DNA from: Bordetella parapertussis
GTDB lineage: Bacteria > Pseudomonadota > Gammaproteobacteria > Burkholderiales > Burkholderiaceae_B
Assembly (NCBI GenBank): GCA_945865935.1
Contig: CAMBFI010000021.1
Location: forward strand, 1 to 44,242
Length of the DNA: 44,242 bases
Direction of reading: 5' to 3'
Below the pieces are notes generated by a model, which was not told where the DNA came from, searched no databases, and was given only the letters and a program-made list of their open reading frames with translations. The translations under genes were made by a program, and so were the position numbers. Shown here in pieces: positions 27,621-36,137 of this stretch. Positions within the stretch are counted from its first letter, which is position 1. Every line of letters starts with the position of its first letter.

Positions 27621-28444
27621 GCTCGCTCACCCGGAGTCAGTGCTTGATGTAATCCATCGCCTGCGAGGTTGATCGAAAAAATCAATACGGCAAGTGCAGT
27701 GCCAGGAATCGCAATCAGCCAAAAAGAAAAGAACATATAAGACTTGGCTTCAGAAATCATCAAGCCCCAAGAAGGCAGGGGAGGCTGCACACCTAGCCCG
27801 AGGAAAGAAAGCGCGGCTTCAAGCAAGATGGCGCTTGCTGCCTCGAGGGTGGCGATCACGATTAAGTGCGGCATGACATTGGGGAGTACTTCGGTCAGCA
27901 TAATGCGTAATGTGGATGCGCCAGCAGATTGTGCGGCCGAGACATATTCCATCGAGCGAACTTGTTGGGTGGCGCTGCGCATCACAACCGCGAAGCGATC
28001 CCACTTAAGTAAGCCGAGCACCATAATGACGATCCAAAGTGAACTACCCACTAAGGCGACGGTAGCGAGTGCAACCAGAATAACGGGCATAGATAGGCGT
28101 GTGGTCACTAAGAAGGAGACCGCCATATCGATCCTGCCACCAAAGTAGCCTGCTAGCATCCCCATGGTCGTGCCAATCAGTCCCGAGATAATCGCCACAC
28201 TGATCCCGATCAACAAAGAGATACGCGCGCCGTAAATGAGCCTAGATAAGTAGTCTCTGCCTAGCTGATCGGTCCCGAGAGGGTGTAGCCAGCTGCCCTT
28301 TTCGTACCAGAAGGGAGGAACTGTTCTGTTGGTGAGGTCTTGAAAGTAAGGATCGTGCGGCGAAATCCAAGGTGCGAGCAGGGCGCACGCAACGATGAAA
28401 AGTAGCAGCCCACAGCCAAATACCAGCGCTTTATTATTCAGCAT
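27617..28444 (-). CDS. Peptide ABC transporter permease (DppC-like)
   Basis: 275 residues, about six membrane helices. The N-terminal OppC-type region (LAPWISPHDP, PLGTDQLGRDYLSRLIYGAR) and the EAA loop (EVLPNVMPHLIVIATLEAA) identify a DppC/OppC permease. It forms the inner-membrane channel with the DppB-like protein. It starts one base after the stop of the DppB-like gene and overlaps the DppD-like gene by four bases. Confidence 0.95.
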   Translation of the reverse strand: MLNNKALVFGCGLLLFIVACALLAPWISPHDPYFQDLTNRTVPPFWYEKGSWLHPLGTDQLGRDYLSRLIYGARISLLIGISVAIISGLIGTTMGMLAGYFGGRIDMAVSFLVTTRLSMPVILVALATVALVGSSLWIVIMVLGLLKWDRFAVVMRSATQQVRSMEYVSAAQSAGASTLRIMLTEVLPNVMPHLIVIATLEAASAILLEAALSFLGLGVQPPLPSWGLMISEAKSYMFFSFWLIAIPGTALAVLIFSINLAGDGLHQALTPGERA

Positions 28445-28445
28445 G

Positions 28446-29363
28446 TCAGGCTACCCGAATTCGTGGGTCGAGCCAGGCATTGGCGATATCAGAGGCGAGG
28501 GTCAGCAAGATATAGATCACCGACAGCAAGAGCACAATGACTTGGGTCACTGGAAAATCTTTATGTGTGATGCTCTGGTAGGCAAGATAGCCTAAGCCGT
28601 CCAGTGCAAAAATTGTTTCGATCACAATTGAACCGCCCAGCAGGAAGCCTAACTGCACTGCAGCCAGGGCCACTACAGGCACGATTGCGTTACGTAAAGC
28701 ATGTTTAAACACGACAGTGCGAGTCGGTAAACCTTTTGCGCGAGCAGTACGAATATAGTCCGCCTCAAGTACTTCAATCATGCCTGCACGTATCAGACGC
28801 ATGAAAGCCGGCGCGGCGTAATAGCCCAGCGTGATTGCAGGCATCACGAAGTGTTGCCACGTGTCACTCCCTGAGACGGGCAGCATGCGCCAGGAAATCG
28901 AAAACAGCATAATCAGAATCAAGGCAAAAAAGAAGTTGGGCATCGCTTGGCCAACGACTGCTACGGCAAGACACAAACGATCGATCCAACTGTTTTTGTA
29001 GATCGCGGCAAGAACGCCTAACGGAACTGAGATCAGCAAGGCGAACGCAAGCGCATACAACGCAAGCAACATGGTTGTCCCGAGTTTGCTGAAAATCAAG
29101 GGGCCCACATCTGTTTTGAAATAGATCGAGGTGCCCAGATCGCCGCTAATTAGCTTAAGTACCCAATTCCCGAACTGAACGATGATCGGCTGATCGAAGC
29201 CATAGGTTTTACGTACCATGTCAATGTCGGCTTGACGCGCGCCTTCGCCTGCGATCGCCAAAGCGGGATCGCCGGAAAGATAGAGCAACATATACGCAAT
29301 GATCGAAACCGTCATCGCGACTAGGACGGCGAGTCCTAGTCGTTTAGAGATGTATCCCAGCAT
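28446..29363 (-). CDS. Peptide ABC transporter permease (DppB-like)
   Basis: 305 residues with about six membrane helices. MLGYISKRLGLAVLVAMTVSIIAY is the usual DppB/OppB start, and the EAA-type loop is in ARAKGLPTRTVVFKHALRNAIVP. It is the first permease subunit of the importer and follows the binding-protein gene by 35 nt. Confidence 0.95.
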   Translation of the reverse strand: MLGYISKRLGLAVLVAMTVSIIAYMLLYLSGDPALAIAGEGARQADIDMVRKTYGFDQPIIVQFGNWVLKLISGDLGTSIYFKTDVGPLIFSKLGTTMLLALYALAFALLISVPLGVLAAIYKNSWIDRLCLAVAVVGQAMPNFFFALILIMLFSISWRMLPVSGSDTWQHFVMPAITLGYYAAPAFMRLIRAGMIEVLEADYIRTARAKGLPTRTVVFKHALRNAIVPVVALAAVQLGFLLGGSIVIETIFALDGLGYLAYQSITHKDFPVTQVIVLLLSVIYILLTLASDIANAWLDPRIRVA

Positions 29364-29398
29364 GGGGTGCTACCTGTGTTGCGTAGGAACTGAACGCG

Positions 29399-30958
29399 TT
29401 ATTTCCAGCTCATTTCCCAAAAACGCACGAGCTCGTCGTGGTAGGGCTTGAATTTCACGTCTTTGCTAGCGACGTAATACACAGGCAAGGACCAGAGCGG
29501 AACTGCATAGGCTTGATCAGCAATGATACCCAACGCCTTTTTGTAATAGGCTTGGCGGTCTTTCAGTGCGACAGCGTTATCGCCTTTATTCAAGAGTGCA
29601 ATGACCTCTGGGTTGCGGCTAACGTCATCGCTACCCCCACCGAAATACACGGGAGTTGAAGCAGATAAGTCGTTGACGAGGTTTGAACCCCAGGTCTGGT
29701 GGGTCAGGGCTGTTTTGTTTGAGCGGGCAAGGTCGCGCATTGCTGCGTACTGCATGAAGCTGAGCTTGGCTTTGATACCAACAGCCTGAAGGTAGTTGAT
29801 CATCGCCTCAGTTTGTTGGCGCTCGCGATAGGCCATGATGTCAACCGAAAAGCCGTTGGGAAAGCCCGCCTCGGCGAGTAGCTTTTTAGCCAACGCGGGA
29901 TCATAGTTGTATACCGTGACGCCTTCGCTCGTGCAACCAACTTGCGAGGGTGTGCAAATCGAGTTGAGGATTTCGCCGCCACCCACGATATTTTTCAGGA
30001 TGGCTTGACGATCGATCGCGTGTGCGATGGCCTTGCGTACGCGGATATCTTTGAGTTCTGGCGCCGGTGAGCCATCACGCGTATTCATTTGCAAAAAGAC
30101 AATACGCATGGTGTTGCCGCTTTCGACTTGAAGATGCGGAACGCCTTTGAGCTTTTCAGCCTGATCTTTTGGCACGTGCATGATGAAGTCTTCACCGCCT
30201 GACATCACTTCAGCCATCTGTGTTTGGCGGTCAGGGATAAAGCGAATGCGAACTTTGCCGATTGTGGGCTGTGTTTTTGGAGACTCTTTGAAGTAGTCTT
30301 TGTTGCGTTCCAGTGTGACGGACTTACCAGGGATATGTTCGATGATCTTGTAGGGACCGGAGCCAACAGGCTTCAAGTTCATCCCGGCAGGACCCACTTC
30401 TTTGTAGTATTTCGCGGGGTGAATGGCCAGTGTGGTGGCAAGGTAGTCAATCGCCGCAGGGAATGGCTCTTTGCTGATGATACGGACTTTAAATTTGTCG
30501 AGTTTTTCGACGCGCTGAATCCAGCGAACGTTCTGTTGAGTCGTTGCTTTATTGGCAGGGTCCGAGACATAGTTGAGCGTAAAGACAACTGAGTCCGCAT
30601 CAAACTCTTCACCGTTGTGGAATTTGATCCCTTGGCGCAATTCAAACTCAAGTGTCTTGTCGTCGATTTGCTTCCAGCTTTTAGCAAGCTGGCCTTTGTA
30701 TTCGTTGGTGTTCGGATCGCGGTACAGCAGCGTATCCCAAACGTTTGCGGCGATGATCACGCCGATACGAACGTTATTGAAGTAGGGGTCGATGTTTTCC
30801 GGTGTTTGGTCATACGCCATGCCTAGCGTGTCGGTTTTCTTGCCCGCCAAAATGGGTTGTGCCAGTGTCATGCACAATCCTAGTGCACAGGCCATGAGGA
30901 TTGCTCGTAGGGGTTTCTTGGCCAAAGGTATGCTGCGGGCGGTGCTTGCTGTGGTCAT
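29399..30958 (-). CDS. Peptide ABC transporter substrate-binding protein (family 5)
   Basis: 519 residues. A signal peptide (LRAILMACALGLCMTLAQPILA) precedes a family-5 solute-binding domain: DQTPENIDPYFNN, LAKSWKQIDDKTLEFELRQGIKFHNGE and VRKAIAHAIDRQAIL are landmarks. It captures peptides or similar compounds (glutathione, nickel chelates and opines are also seen in this family). GAGGA precedes the ATG. It starts the operon of five importer genes. A divergent serine hydrolase gene 176 nt away suggests that the imported substrate is a peptide or amide hydrolysed inside the cell. Confidence 0.93.
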   Translation of the reverse strand: MTTASTARSIPLAKKPLRAILMACALGLCMTLAQPILAGKKTDTLGMAYDQTPENIDPYFNNVRIGVIIAANVWDTLLYRDPNTNEYKGQLAKSWKQIDDKTLEFELRQGIKFHNGEEFDADSVVFTLNYVSDPANKATTQQNVRWIQRVEKLDKFKVRIISKEPFPAAIDYLATTLAIHPAKYYKEVGPAGMNLKPVGSGPYKIIEHIPGKSVTLERNKDYFKESPKTQPTIGKVRIRFIPDRQTQMAEVMSGGEDFIMHVPKDQAEKLKGVPHLQVESGNTMRIVFLQMNTRDGSPAPELKDIRVRKAIAHAIDRQAILKNIVGGGEILNSICTPSQVGCTSEGVTVYNYDPALAKKLLAEAGFPNGFSVDIMAYRERQQTEAMINYLQAVGIKAKLSFMQYAAMRDLARSNKTALTHQTWGSNLVNDLSASTPVYFGGGSDDVSRNPEVIALLNKGDNAVALKDRQAYYKKALGIIADQAYAVPLWSLPVYYVASKDVKFKPYHDELVRFWEMSWK

Positions 30959-31134
30959 GGCGTTCCTCGATCTGGATTTATTGCAAATAAAGATTCATTT
31001 AACCGTCAATTGCTGATTGAAGCAACTGTATACCTTAAGCAAGTGCTGTGCCAAATTTCCCTGATTGGGTTATCTTTGCTCCCTACACGTGCTAGATCTT
31101 ACTGAAAACCATCATCCTCACCACAAGGCGTTAT

Positions 31135-32193
31135 ATGCAGAACCCAGCACTTGACCAGGCAGTACAGTTTGCGATTGCTCATGAAAGCACCTGGGATCGG
31201 GATTGCACGAGCGACAATTGGGGGGTGCACCATGGCGATCCAGCGCCTTACAACAAGTTGTATGGCCCTGTGCAATCGCGTGGTCCAAATTCGGGAACGA
31301 TTTTGTTGTGCGGGAAAACCCTGACGTCCTGGGGTGAGCCTAAGCGTGCGGACTTGACCTTCAGCGTTGCGAAGACCTGTCTGGCGTTGTTGGCAGGCGT
31401 TGCTGTCGACCGCGGGTTGATCACCGACGTGAATGAGCCGATCGGTAAAAAAATCAAAGGGATTGGTTTTGACACAGGTAACAACGCGCTCGTGACCTGG
31501 GCACAGATGTTGCAACAGACTAGCGAGTGGGAAGGCACCTTGTTTGGTTTGCCAGACCAGGTTGACCGCTACCGTGCCGTCACGTTCGCGAAGGCGCCTG
31601 ATGGTGTGAAGGGCGATGCGCGTCCACTGCAAAAGGCAGGTACTTACTGGGAATACAACGACGTTCGTATCAATCAATTGTCTTTAGCACTCTTACATCT
31701 GTTCCAGCGTCCTTTGCCTGAGGTGTTTCGTGAGGCCATCATGCGCCCCGTGGGCGCAAGTGAAGACTGGAAATGGGTCGGTTACGACAACGCTTGGGTT
31801 GAGATCGCGGGTAAGCGTGTGCAATCCGTGCCAGGCGGTACGCATTGGGGCGGCGGCATGTCGGTCAGCGCTGAAGATCAAGCCCTCGTGGGTCAGATGA
31901 TGTTGGACAACGGAATGGCGAAGGGCAAACGTGTTCTGTCAGAGGACTGGATTAAACGGATGCAGATTCCCTGCGCGCTCGCGCCTTTTTATGGCTATCT
32001 GGTGTGGCTCAACGGCGATCAGAAAGTATTTCCAAGTGTGCCTGCGTCCAGCTATTTTGCCGTGGGCGCGGGAAGCTCGTTTACATGGGTTGAGCCAGAG
32101 CTAAAGATGGTGGTCATTATTCGTTGGTTGAACTCAGCGCATGCCGACGCCGTGTTCGGTAAAATCTATCAAGCCGTTAAGGCCTTGGCCTAG
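31135..32193 (+). CDS. Beta-lactamase-fold serine hydrolase
   Basis: 352 residues of the class C beta-lactamase/penicillin-binding-protein-like family. The catalytic SxxK is S77-V-A-K80, and Y174 (WEYND) sits where the family tyrosine motif is expected. No signal peptide is seen, so unlike AmpC it should be cytoplasmic. Such enzymes act as esterases, D-aminopeptidases or amide-bond hydrolases. It is divergent from the peptide importer operon, which suggests hydrolysis of the imported compound. The DUF3300 gene follows 22 nt after its stop. Substrate unknown. Confidence 0.88.
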   Translation: MQNPALDQAVQFAIAHESTWDRDCTSDNWGVHHGDPAPYNKLYGPVQSRGPNSGTILLCGKTLTSWGEPKRADLTFSVAKTCLALLAGVAVDRGLITDVNEPIGKKIKGIGFDTGNNALVTWAQMLQQTSEWEGTLFGLPDQVDRYRAVTFAKAPDGVKGDARPLQKAGTYWEYNDVRINQLSLALLHLFQRPLPEVFREAIMRPVGASEDWKWVGYDNAWVEIAGKRVQSVPGGTHWGGGMSVSAEDQALVGQMMLDNGMAKGKRVLSEDWIKRMQIPCALAPFYGYLVWLNGDQKVFPSVPASSYFAVGAGSSFTWVEPELKMVVIIRWLNSAHADAVFGKIYQAVKALA

Positions 32194-32215
32194 ATCAACG
32201 CAATTAAGGACTTCC

Positions 32216-33397
32216 ATGCACACATTTGCTCGTTCGGCTGCCTCGGCAGCGTTAGCCATCGCTTTAGCGACCGGTACGTTGCTCGTCAGCACGACGTTGG
32301 TCGCACCCGCCTTTGCGCAATCGACGCCCCAGGCTGCGAATTTAACGCAGCCCCAACTCGAGTCTCTTGTCTCGTCGATCGCGCTCTATCCTGACTCTTT
32401 GCTCTCGCAAATGTTGATGGCTTCGACCTATCCGCTTGAGGTCGCTGAGGCGTCGAATTGGCTACGTAACAACTCGCATCTAACGGGCACAGCATTGCAA
32501 GAGGCACTCAAGCCTCAGACATGGGACAACAGCGTGAAATCGCTGGTGACGTTTCCTGATGCATTAAATCTGATGGGTAACCAGTTGGGCTGGACACAAA
32601 AATTGGGTGATGCTTACTTGGCGCAACCCAAAGACCTGATGCGTGCGGTGCAAGCCTTGCGCGCCAAAGCTAAGCAGGCTGGTAACTTAAGCTCGAACTC
32701 GCAAGTGACGGTATCGAGCGATCCACAAGCCAACATTATTATCGTTCCATCCAACCCCCAAATTGTGTACGTACCCACGTACAACCCGATGATGGTTTAT
32801 GGTGCTTGGCCTTGGGCAGCCTATCCTCCCTACCCGATGTATAACCCGGGCTGGGGGTTGATGAGTTTCGGTGTGGGCATGGCCGTTGGGGCTGCGTTGT
32901 GGTCGACCCCTCATTGGGGCGCAGGATCGATCACGATCAATAACAACAATTTCAATAATTTCAACAACCGATTTAACTCGGTAGCCAATCAGCGATCGAA
33001 TTTTGTAGGTGACGCAAATACGTGGGCGCATAATCCAGCCCATCGTGACGGTGTTCCCTATAACAACGCTGCGCTCAGTAACCGTTTCGGTGCGAATAAC
33101 TTGAGCGACATGGATCGTAATAATCTCTCCCGCCAGCAAGGTGCCGTGAACAACTGGAAGAACAACGCGACTCCGGAAGAAAGGCAGCGCGCAGATCAGG
33201 CTCGCCAGAACGCGCAAAATGAGTTCCAGCGCAATGCTGGTTCTGGCGACCGTTTTGGCGGTGCTAACCGCAATTCCGGTGGCGACAGAAGTTTCGGTGG
33301 CGGTGATAGGAGTTTCGGTGGGGGGGATCGTAGTTTTGGTGGCGCTTCCCGAGGCAGTTTTGGCGGAGGACATTTTGGCGGCGGTTTCCGGCGCTAG
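32216..33397 (+). CDS. DUF3300 exported protein with Asn-rich and Gly-rich tail
   Basis: 393 residues from the ATG at 32216 (AAGGA before it); an upstream in-frame start at 32141 is rejected because it lies inside the serine hydrolase. A signal peptide (ALAIALATGTLLVSTTLVAPAFA) is followed by the DUF3300 domain (LESLVSSIALYPDSLLSQML, WLRNN, VYVPTYNP...VYG). After a hydrophobic turn (PPYPMYNPGWGLMSFG) comes an Asn-rich segment, then a charged linker and a Gly-rich tail with three GGDRSFG repeats (33278-33340). It is envelope-located; function is not known for the family. Confidence 0.88.
   Translation: MHTFARSAASAALAIALATGTLLVSTTLVAPAFAQSTPQAANLTQPQLESLVSSIALYPDSLLSQMLMASTYPLEVAEASNWLRNNSHLTGTALQEALKPQTWDNSVKSLVTFPDALNLMGNQLGWTQKLGDAYLAQPKDLMRAVQALRAKAKQAGNLSSNSQVTVSSDPQANIIIVPSNPQIVYVPTYNPMMVYGAWPWAAYPPYPMYNPGWGLMSFGVGMAVGAALWSTPHWGAGSITINNNNFNNFNNRFNSVANQRSNFVGDANTWAHNPAHRDGVPYNNAALSNRFGANNLSDMDRNNLSRQQGAVNNWKNNATPEERQRADQARQNAQNEFQRNAGSGDRFGGANRNSGGDRSFGGGDRSFGGGDRSFGGASRGSFGGGHFGGGFRR
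33278..33340 (+). repeat. Three 21-bp in-frame repeats coding GGDRSFG
   Basis: Three consecutive units encode GGDRSFG, with synonymous third-position changes (GACAGA, GATAGG, GATCGT for Asp-Arg). The drifted codons imply that the peptide, not the DNA, is being conserved. Confidence 0.8.
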
Positions 33398-33440
33398 TGT
33401 CTTGAGCAGACCAACCCTCTACCTACTTGGAGTCAATAAG

Positions 33441-33794
33441 ATGAAAAAATATTTAGCAATGATCCTGATGGCAGCAGCTCCCCTGGCAGCCCCGCTAGCG
33501 CAAAATGTACCCACCTCTGGCGTGACAACCGAAGCCATGATTGAATTGTGCAAAAGCCGCACCGATATCGAGGCGCAAACGTTCTGCTACGGCTTTGGTG
33601 AAGGCGTTTATCAGGGCTATCTGTTGGGCCGCAATACCAAGGAAGCGCCCACGATTTGCCTGCCCCCTCAGGGAGTCTCGCGGGATGCGGTGCTAGCGGA
33701 ATTCATCAAATGGGCGATGGAGCGGCCTCAGTACAACCAAGACAAAGCCGCTGTCACCATCATGCGGTTTTTGCCCGTTCGCTTCCCCTGCTAA
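33441..33794 (+). CDS. Rap1a/Tai-like small exported protein
   Basis: 117 residues from the ATG at 33441. A signal peptide (KYLAMILMAAAPLAAPLA) precedes a mature part with cysteines at CKSRTDIEAQTFCYGFGEGVYQG. The C-x(n)-C-x-GF/Y pattern is typical of the Rap1a/Tai immunity family, first described as periplasmic immunity proteins against type VI amidase effectors. A longer in-frame ORF overlapping the DUF3300 gene exists but the signal peptide supports this start. No effector gene is nearby, so an immunity role is not shown. It lies 43 nt after the DUF3300 gene. Confidence 0.65.
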   Translation: MKKYLAMILMAAAPLAAPLAQNVPTSGVTTEAMIELCKSRTDIEAQTFCYGFGEGVYQGYLLGRNTKEAPTICLPPQGVSRDAVLAEFIKWAMERPQYNQDKAAVTIMRFLPVRFPC

Positions 33795-33846
33795 GGTCCG
33801 TCTGAACAGTTTTGGCGCTTTCGCTACAATGGCACCTCTGTCTGTT

Positions 33847-33931
33847 GCCCCGATGATGAAATCGGTAGACATATGAGACTTAAAATCTCAGGCCTTAGGG
33901 CGTGCCGGTTCGATTCCGGCTCGGGGCACCA
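33847..33931 (+). tRNA. tRNA-Leu(UAA)
   Basis: GCCCCGA at the 5' end pairs with TCGGGGC near the 3' end; A discriminator and CCA are encoded. The anticodon arm GAGA/TCTC surrounds CTTAAAA (anticodon TAA), there is a long variable arm, and the T-loop is GGTTCGATTCC. A TACAAT -10-like box at 33825-33830 lies 17 nt before it. Confidence 0.96.
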
Positions 33932-33967
33932 TTAATCGCAGGCGCTAGGGTTTGGCGGTTTTACCTC

Positions 33968-34903
33968 CTAAACGGCACCATTCTTTGATTGGTTCAGAGC
34001 CGCCTTGTCGGTCTCGGCAATCAGCGAGCGTAACTCTTCGCTAAAGGCATGCGCGAGCATCATCGGTGCTTGCCCATCAGGATAAATAATCGCATAGCGT
34101 GACGTGAGGGTTTCCTCGACGGGAATCGCGACCAAATCAACACCCGTGAAGGTTTCGACCGTCCACCGCGATACCAACGAAATCCCCGCGCCAGCAGCAA
34201 CGAGTGCGCAAGCAATCGACGAGCTCGGTGTCTCGATCACAACCTCCGGCGCGACGCCAATACTCGCAAACGCGTCATCAATTTGGTAGCGAATATAGGT
34301 GTGTTGTGAAAGCATGACCATGCGCTCGCCAGCGAGATCCTTCAGGGAAATGGCCTTGCGGCTGGCGAGTGGGTGACTTGTGGGCACAACAGCCATTGTT
34401 TGTATGGGGGCGAAGGGCTCAACCTGTACGGCCGGCTTGACGAGGGGGAACTCAACCACACCCACGTCAAATTGTCGTGTGGCGACCAGTTCCCCGATCT
34501 GCCGAGAGGGTAAGCTTTGAACAAAGACACGCACGTTTGGGCGTGTCTTGAGAAAGCGAGTGATGGCTTTGGGAACCAGCCAGTGGGCGAGAGCCGGCAG
34601 CGTTGCAATGCGCAGTGCCCCCGCGCGTTGAAAGCGAATATCTTGTGCGACGTGACTGACGCGCTCAAGATTGCTGTAGATCGGCTCAATCTCGCGATAA
34701 AGCGATTCTGCCTCATGCGTCGGTATTAGACGACGACCTCGCCGCTCGAACAGTGCATAGCCTAAATGCAGCTCCAATAAGCCAATCGTGCGACTCACGC
34801 CCGGTTGCGTGACGTTCATAAACTTGGCGGCTCCCACGACGCTGCCTGTCAGCATGACGGCGCGGAATGCTTCGATCTGCCTAAGATTGATGATGGGTTT
34901 CAT
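33968..34903 (-). CDS. LysR family transcriptional regulator
   Basis: 311 residues. N-terminal winged helix-turn-helix (LRQIEAFRAVMLTGSVVGAAKFMNVTQPGVSRTIGLLE) and a C-terminal periplasmic-binding-like effector domain. GGAGAT precedes the ATG. It is divergent from the seven-gene polyamine-type ABC and dehydrogenase operon and is the likely activator of it, with the imported compound or its product as co-inducer. Confidence 0.95.
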   Translation of the reverse strand: MKPIINLRQIEAFRAVMLTGSVVGAAKFMNVTQPGVSRTIGLLELHLGYALFERRGRRLIPTHEAESLYREIEPIYSNLERVSHVAQDIRFQRAGALRIATLPALAHWLVPKAITRFLKTRPNVRVFVQSLPSRQIGELVATRQFDVGVVEFPLVKPAVQVEPFAPIQTMAVVPTSHPLASRKAISLKDLAGERMVMLSQHTYIRYQIDDAFASIGVAPEVVIETPSSSIACALVAAGAGISLVSRWTVETFTGVDLVAIPVEETLTSRYAIIYPDGQAPMMLAHAFSEELRSLIAETDKAALNQSKNGAV

Positions 34904-34940
34904 GCTTTATCTCCGCGATGCGCACCAATTGTGGCGTGAT

Positions 34941-34963
34941 CTATAACATTTGAGCATATATAG
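34941..34963. promoter_or_regulatory. LysR-type operator candidate in the divergent promoter
   Basis: CTATA (34941-34945) and TATAG (34959-34963) form an inverted repeat in an AT-rich stretch, spaced as in LysR recognition sites. The spacer between the LysR gene and the ABC operon is 172 nt; this site lies nearer to lysR, as expected for a shared autoregulatory and activation site. Confidence 0.45.
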
Positions 34964-35075
34964 CATCATTAATTTACATTTTATTTCTTGATGTTGAAGC
35001 CTAGGATGATTTTGGCAGTTCACCCTCAGTCTGGCGTCGTCTTACGACATCGCCTTTTAAACAGTGGAGATCAAT

Positions 35076-36110
35076 ATGCGTAAACCTATAACAGTCTTGA
35101 GCGCAGCGGTGTTAGCCCTGTCAGCCGGTTTCGCTTCGGCACAGACGACTTTGTACGTGGGTGGTTCGGGTGGTTCGACCGAAAAGCTATTCAAAGAAAA
35201 GATAATTCCTCCGTTTGAAGCGAAAACGGGAAGCAAAGTCGTTTACATCGCCGGTAACTCAACCGATATCTTGGCAAAACTTCAGGCGCAAAAAGCCAAG
35301 CAGGAAATGTCGTTGGCCATCATCGATGATGGTCCGATGTATCAAGCAGTGGGGCAGGGACTGTGTTCCAAGGTTGAAGACGCGGGCACGGTTAAAGAGC
35401 TCTATCCAAACGCACGCATGATCGGTGATAAGTCGGTTGGTATTGCCTATATCGCGACAGGCCTGGCCTACAACAAAGATATTTTTGCAAAAAACGGCTG
35501 GGCACCACCGACCTCTTGGCACGACCTCACCGATCCTAAATACAAAGGCAGAGTCGTCATCCCACCTATTACAAACGGTTATGGGTTATTGACGCTCGTC
35601 ATGATGGCCCGTTTGAGCGGCGGTGGCGAAGCCAAGATGGACCCTGGTTTTGAGGTGATGGCGAAAAAAGTTGCACCAAACGTTGTGGCGTGGGAGCCGT
35701 CACCAGGCAAGATGGCTCAGATGATGCAAACAGGCGAGGCCGCCTTAGTCGTGTGGGGCAACGGTCGTGTGCAGTCTGTGGTGGACCAAGGCGCTCCGGT
35801 GCAGTTTGTCTATCCTAAAGAGGGCGCTGTGGCACTGATGGTGGCTGCTTGTGTAGTCGAGGGCGGACCGCAGCCTAAGCTAGGACAACAATTCTTGCAG
35901 CATATCGTGTCGGGAGAGGTCCAAGCGTTGATGGCCAAAGAGATTGGGTTCGGTCCTGTCAACAAGACAACCAAGCTTGATCCCGCGCTTGCAGAGAAAG
36001 TTGTTTTTGGACCAGAGAAAGTGAATAAGTTGATCTCGGCTGACTACAATATTATTAATGCGCAGCGCGCTGAGTGGACCAAGCGCTGGAACCGTGTTGT
36101 AGAGAAATAA
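35076..36110 (+). CDS. Polyamine-type ABC transporter substrate-binding protein (PotD-like)
   Basis: 344 residues from the ATG at 35076 (GGAGA before it). The signal peptide is KPITVLSAAVLALSAGFASA, cleaved before QTTLYVGG. The mature part is a family-1 solute-binding domain (IIPPFEAKTGSKVVYIAGNS, YNKDIFAKNGWAPPTSWHDL). PotD/AfuA-type receptors of this group take up polyamines, amino acid derivatives, 2-aminoethylphosphonate or iron. It starts the operon containing an ATPase, two permeases and a three-part dehydrogenase, so the ligand is most likely an amine-containing compound that is then oxidised. Confidence 0.9.
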   Translation: MRKPITVLSAAVLALSAGFASAQTTLYVGGSGGSTEKLFKEKIIPPFEAKTGSKVVYIAGNSTDILAKLQAQKAKQEMSLAIIDDGPMYQAVGQGLCSKVEDAGTVKELYPNARMIGDKSVGIAYIATGLAYNKDIFAKNGWAPPTSWHDLTDPKYKGRVVIPPITNGYGLLTLVMMARLSGGGEAKMDPGFEVMAKKVAPNVVAWEPSPGKMAQMMQTGEAALVVWGNGRVQSVVDQGAPVQFVYPKEGAVALMVAACVVEGGPQPKLGQQFLQHIVSGEVQALMAKEIGFGPVNKTTKLDPALAEKVVFGPEKVNKLISADYNIINAQRAEWTKRWNRVVEK

Positions 36111-36137
36111 AACGAGTATTAGACGGAACATCCTGCC

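Noticed and set aside
33278-33340. CRISPR-like or minisatellite repeat
   Set aside because: The three 21-bp units are contiguous, in frame and coding, with no spacers.
32687-33373. 228-codon minus-strand frame inside the DUF3300 gene
   Set aside because: Low-complexity Thr/Ile/Val-rich translation opposite Asn/Gly-rich coding sequence; no ribosome-binding site; shadow frame.
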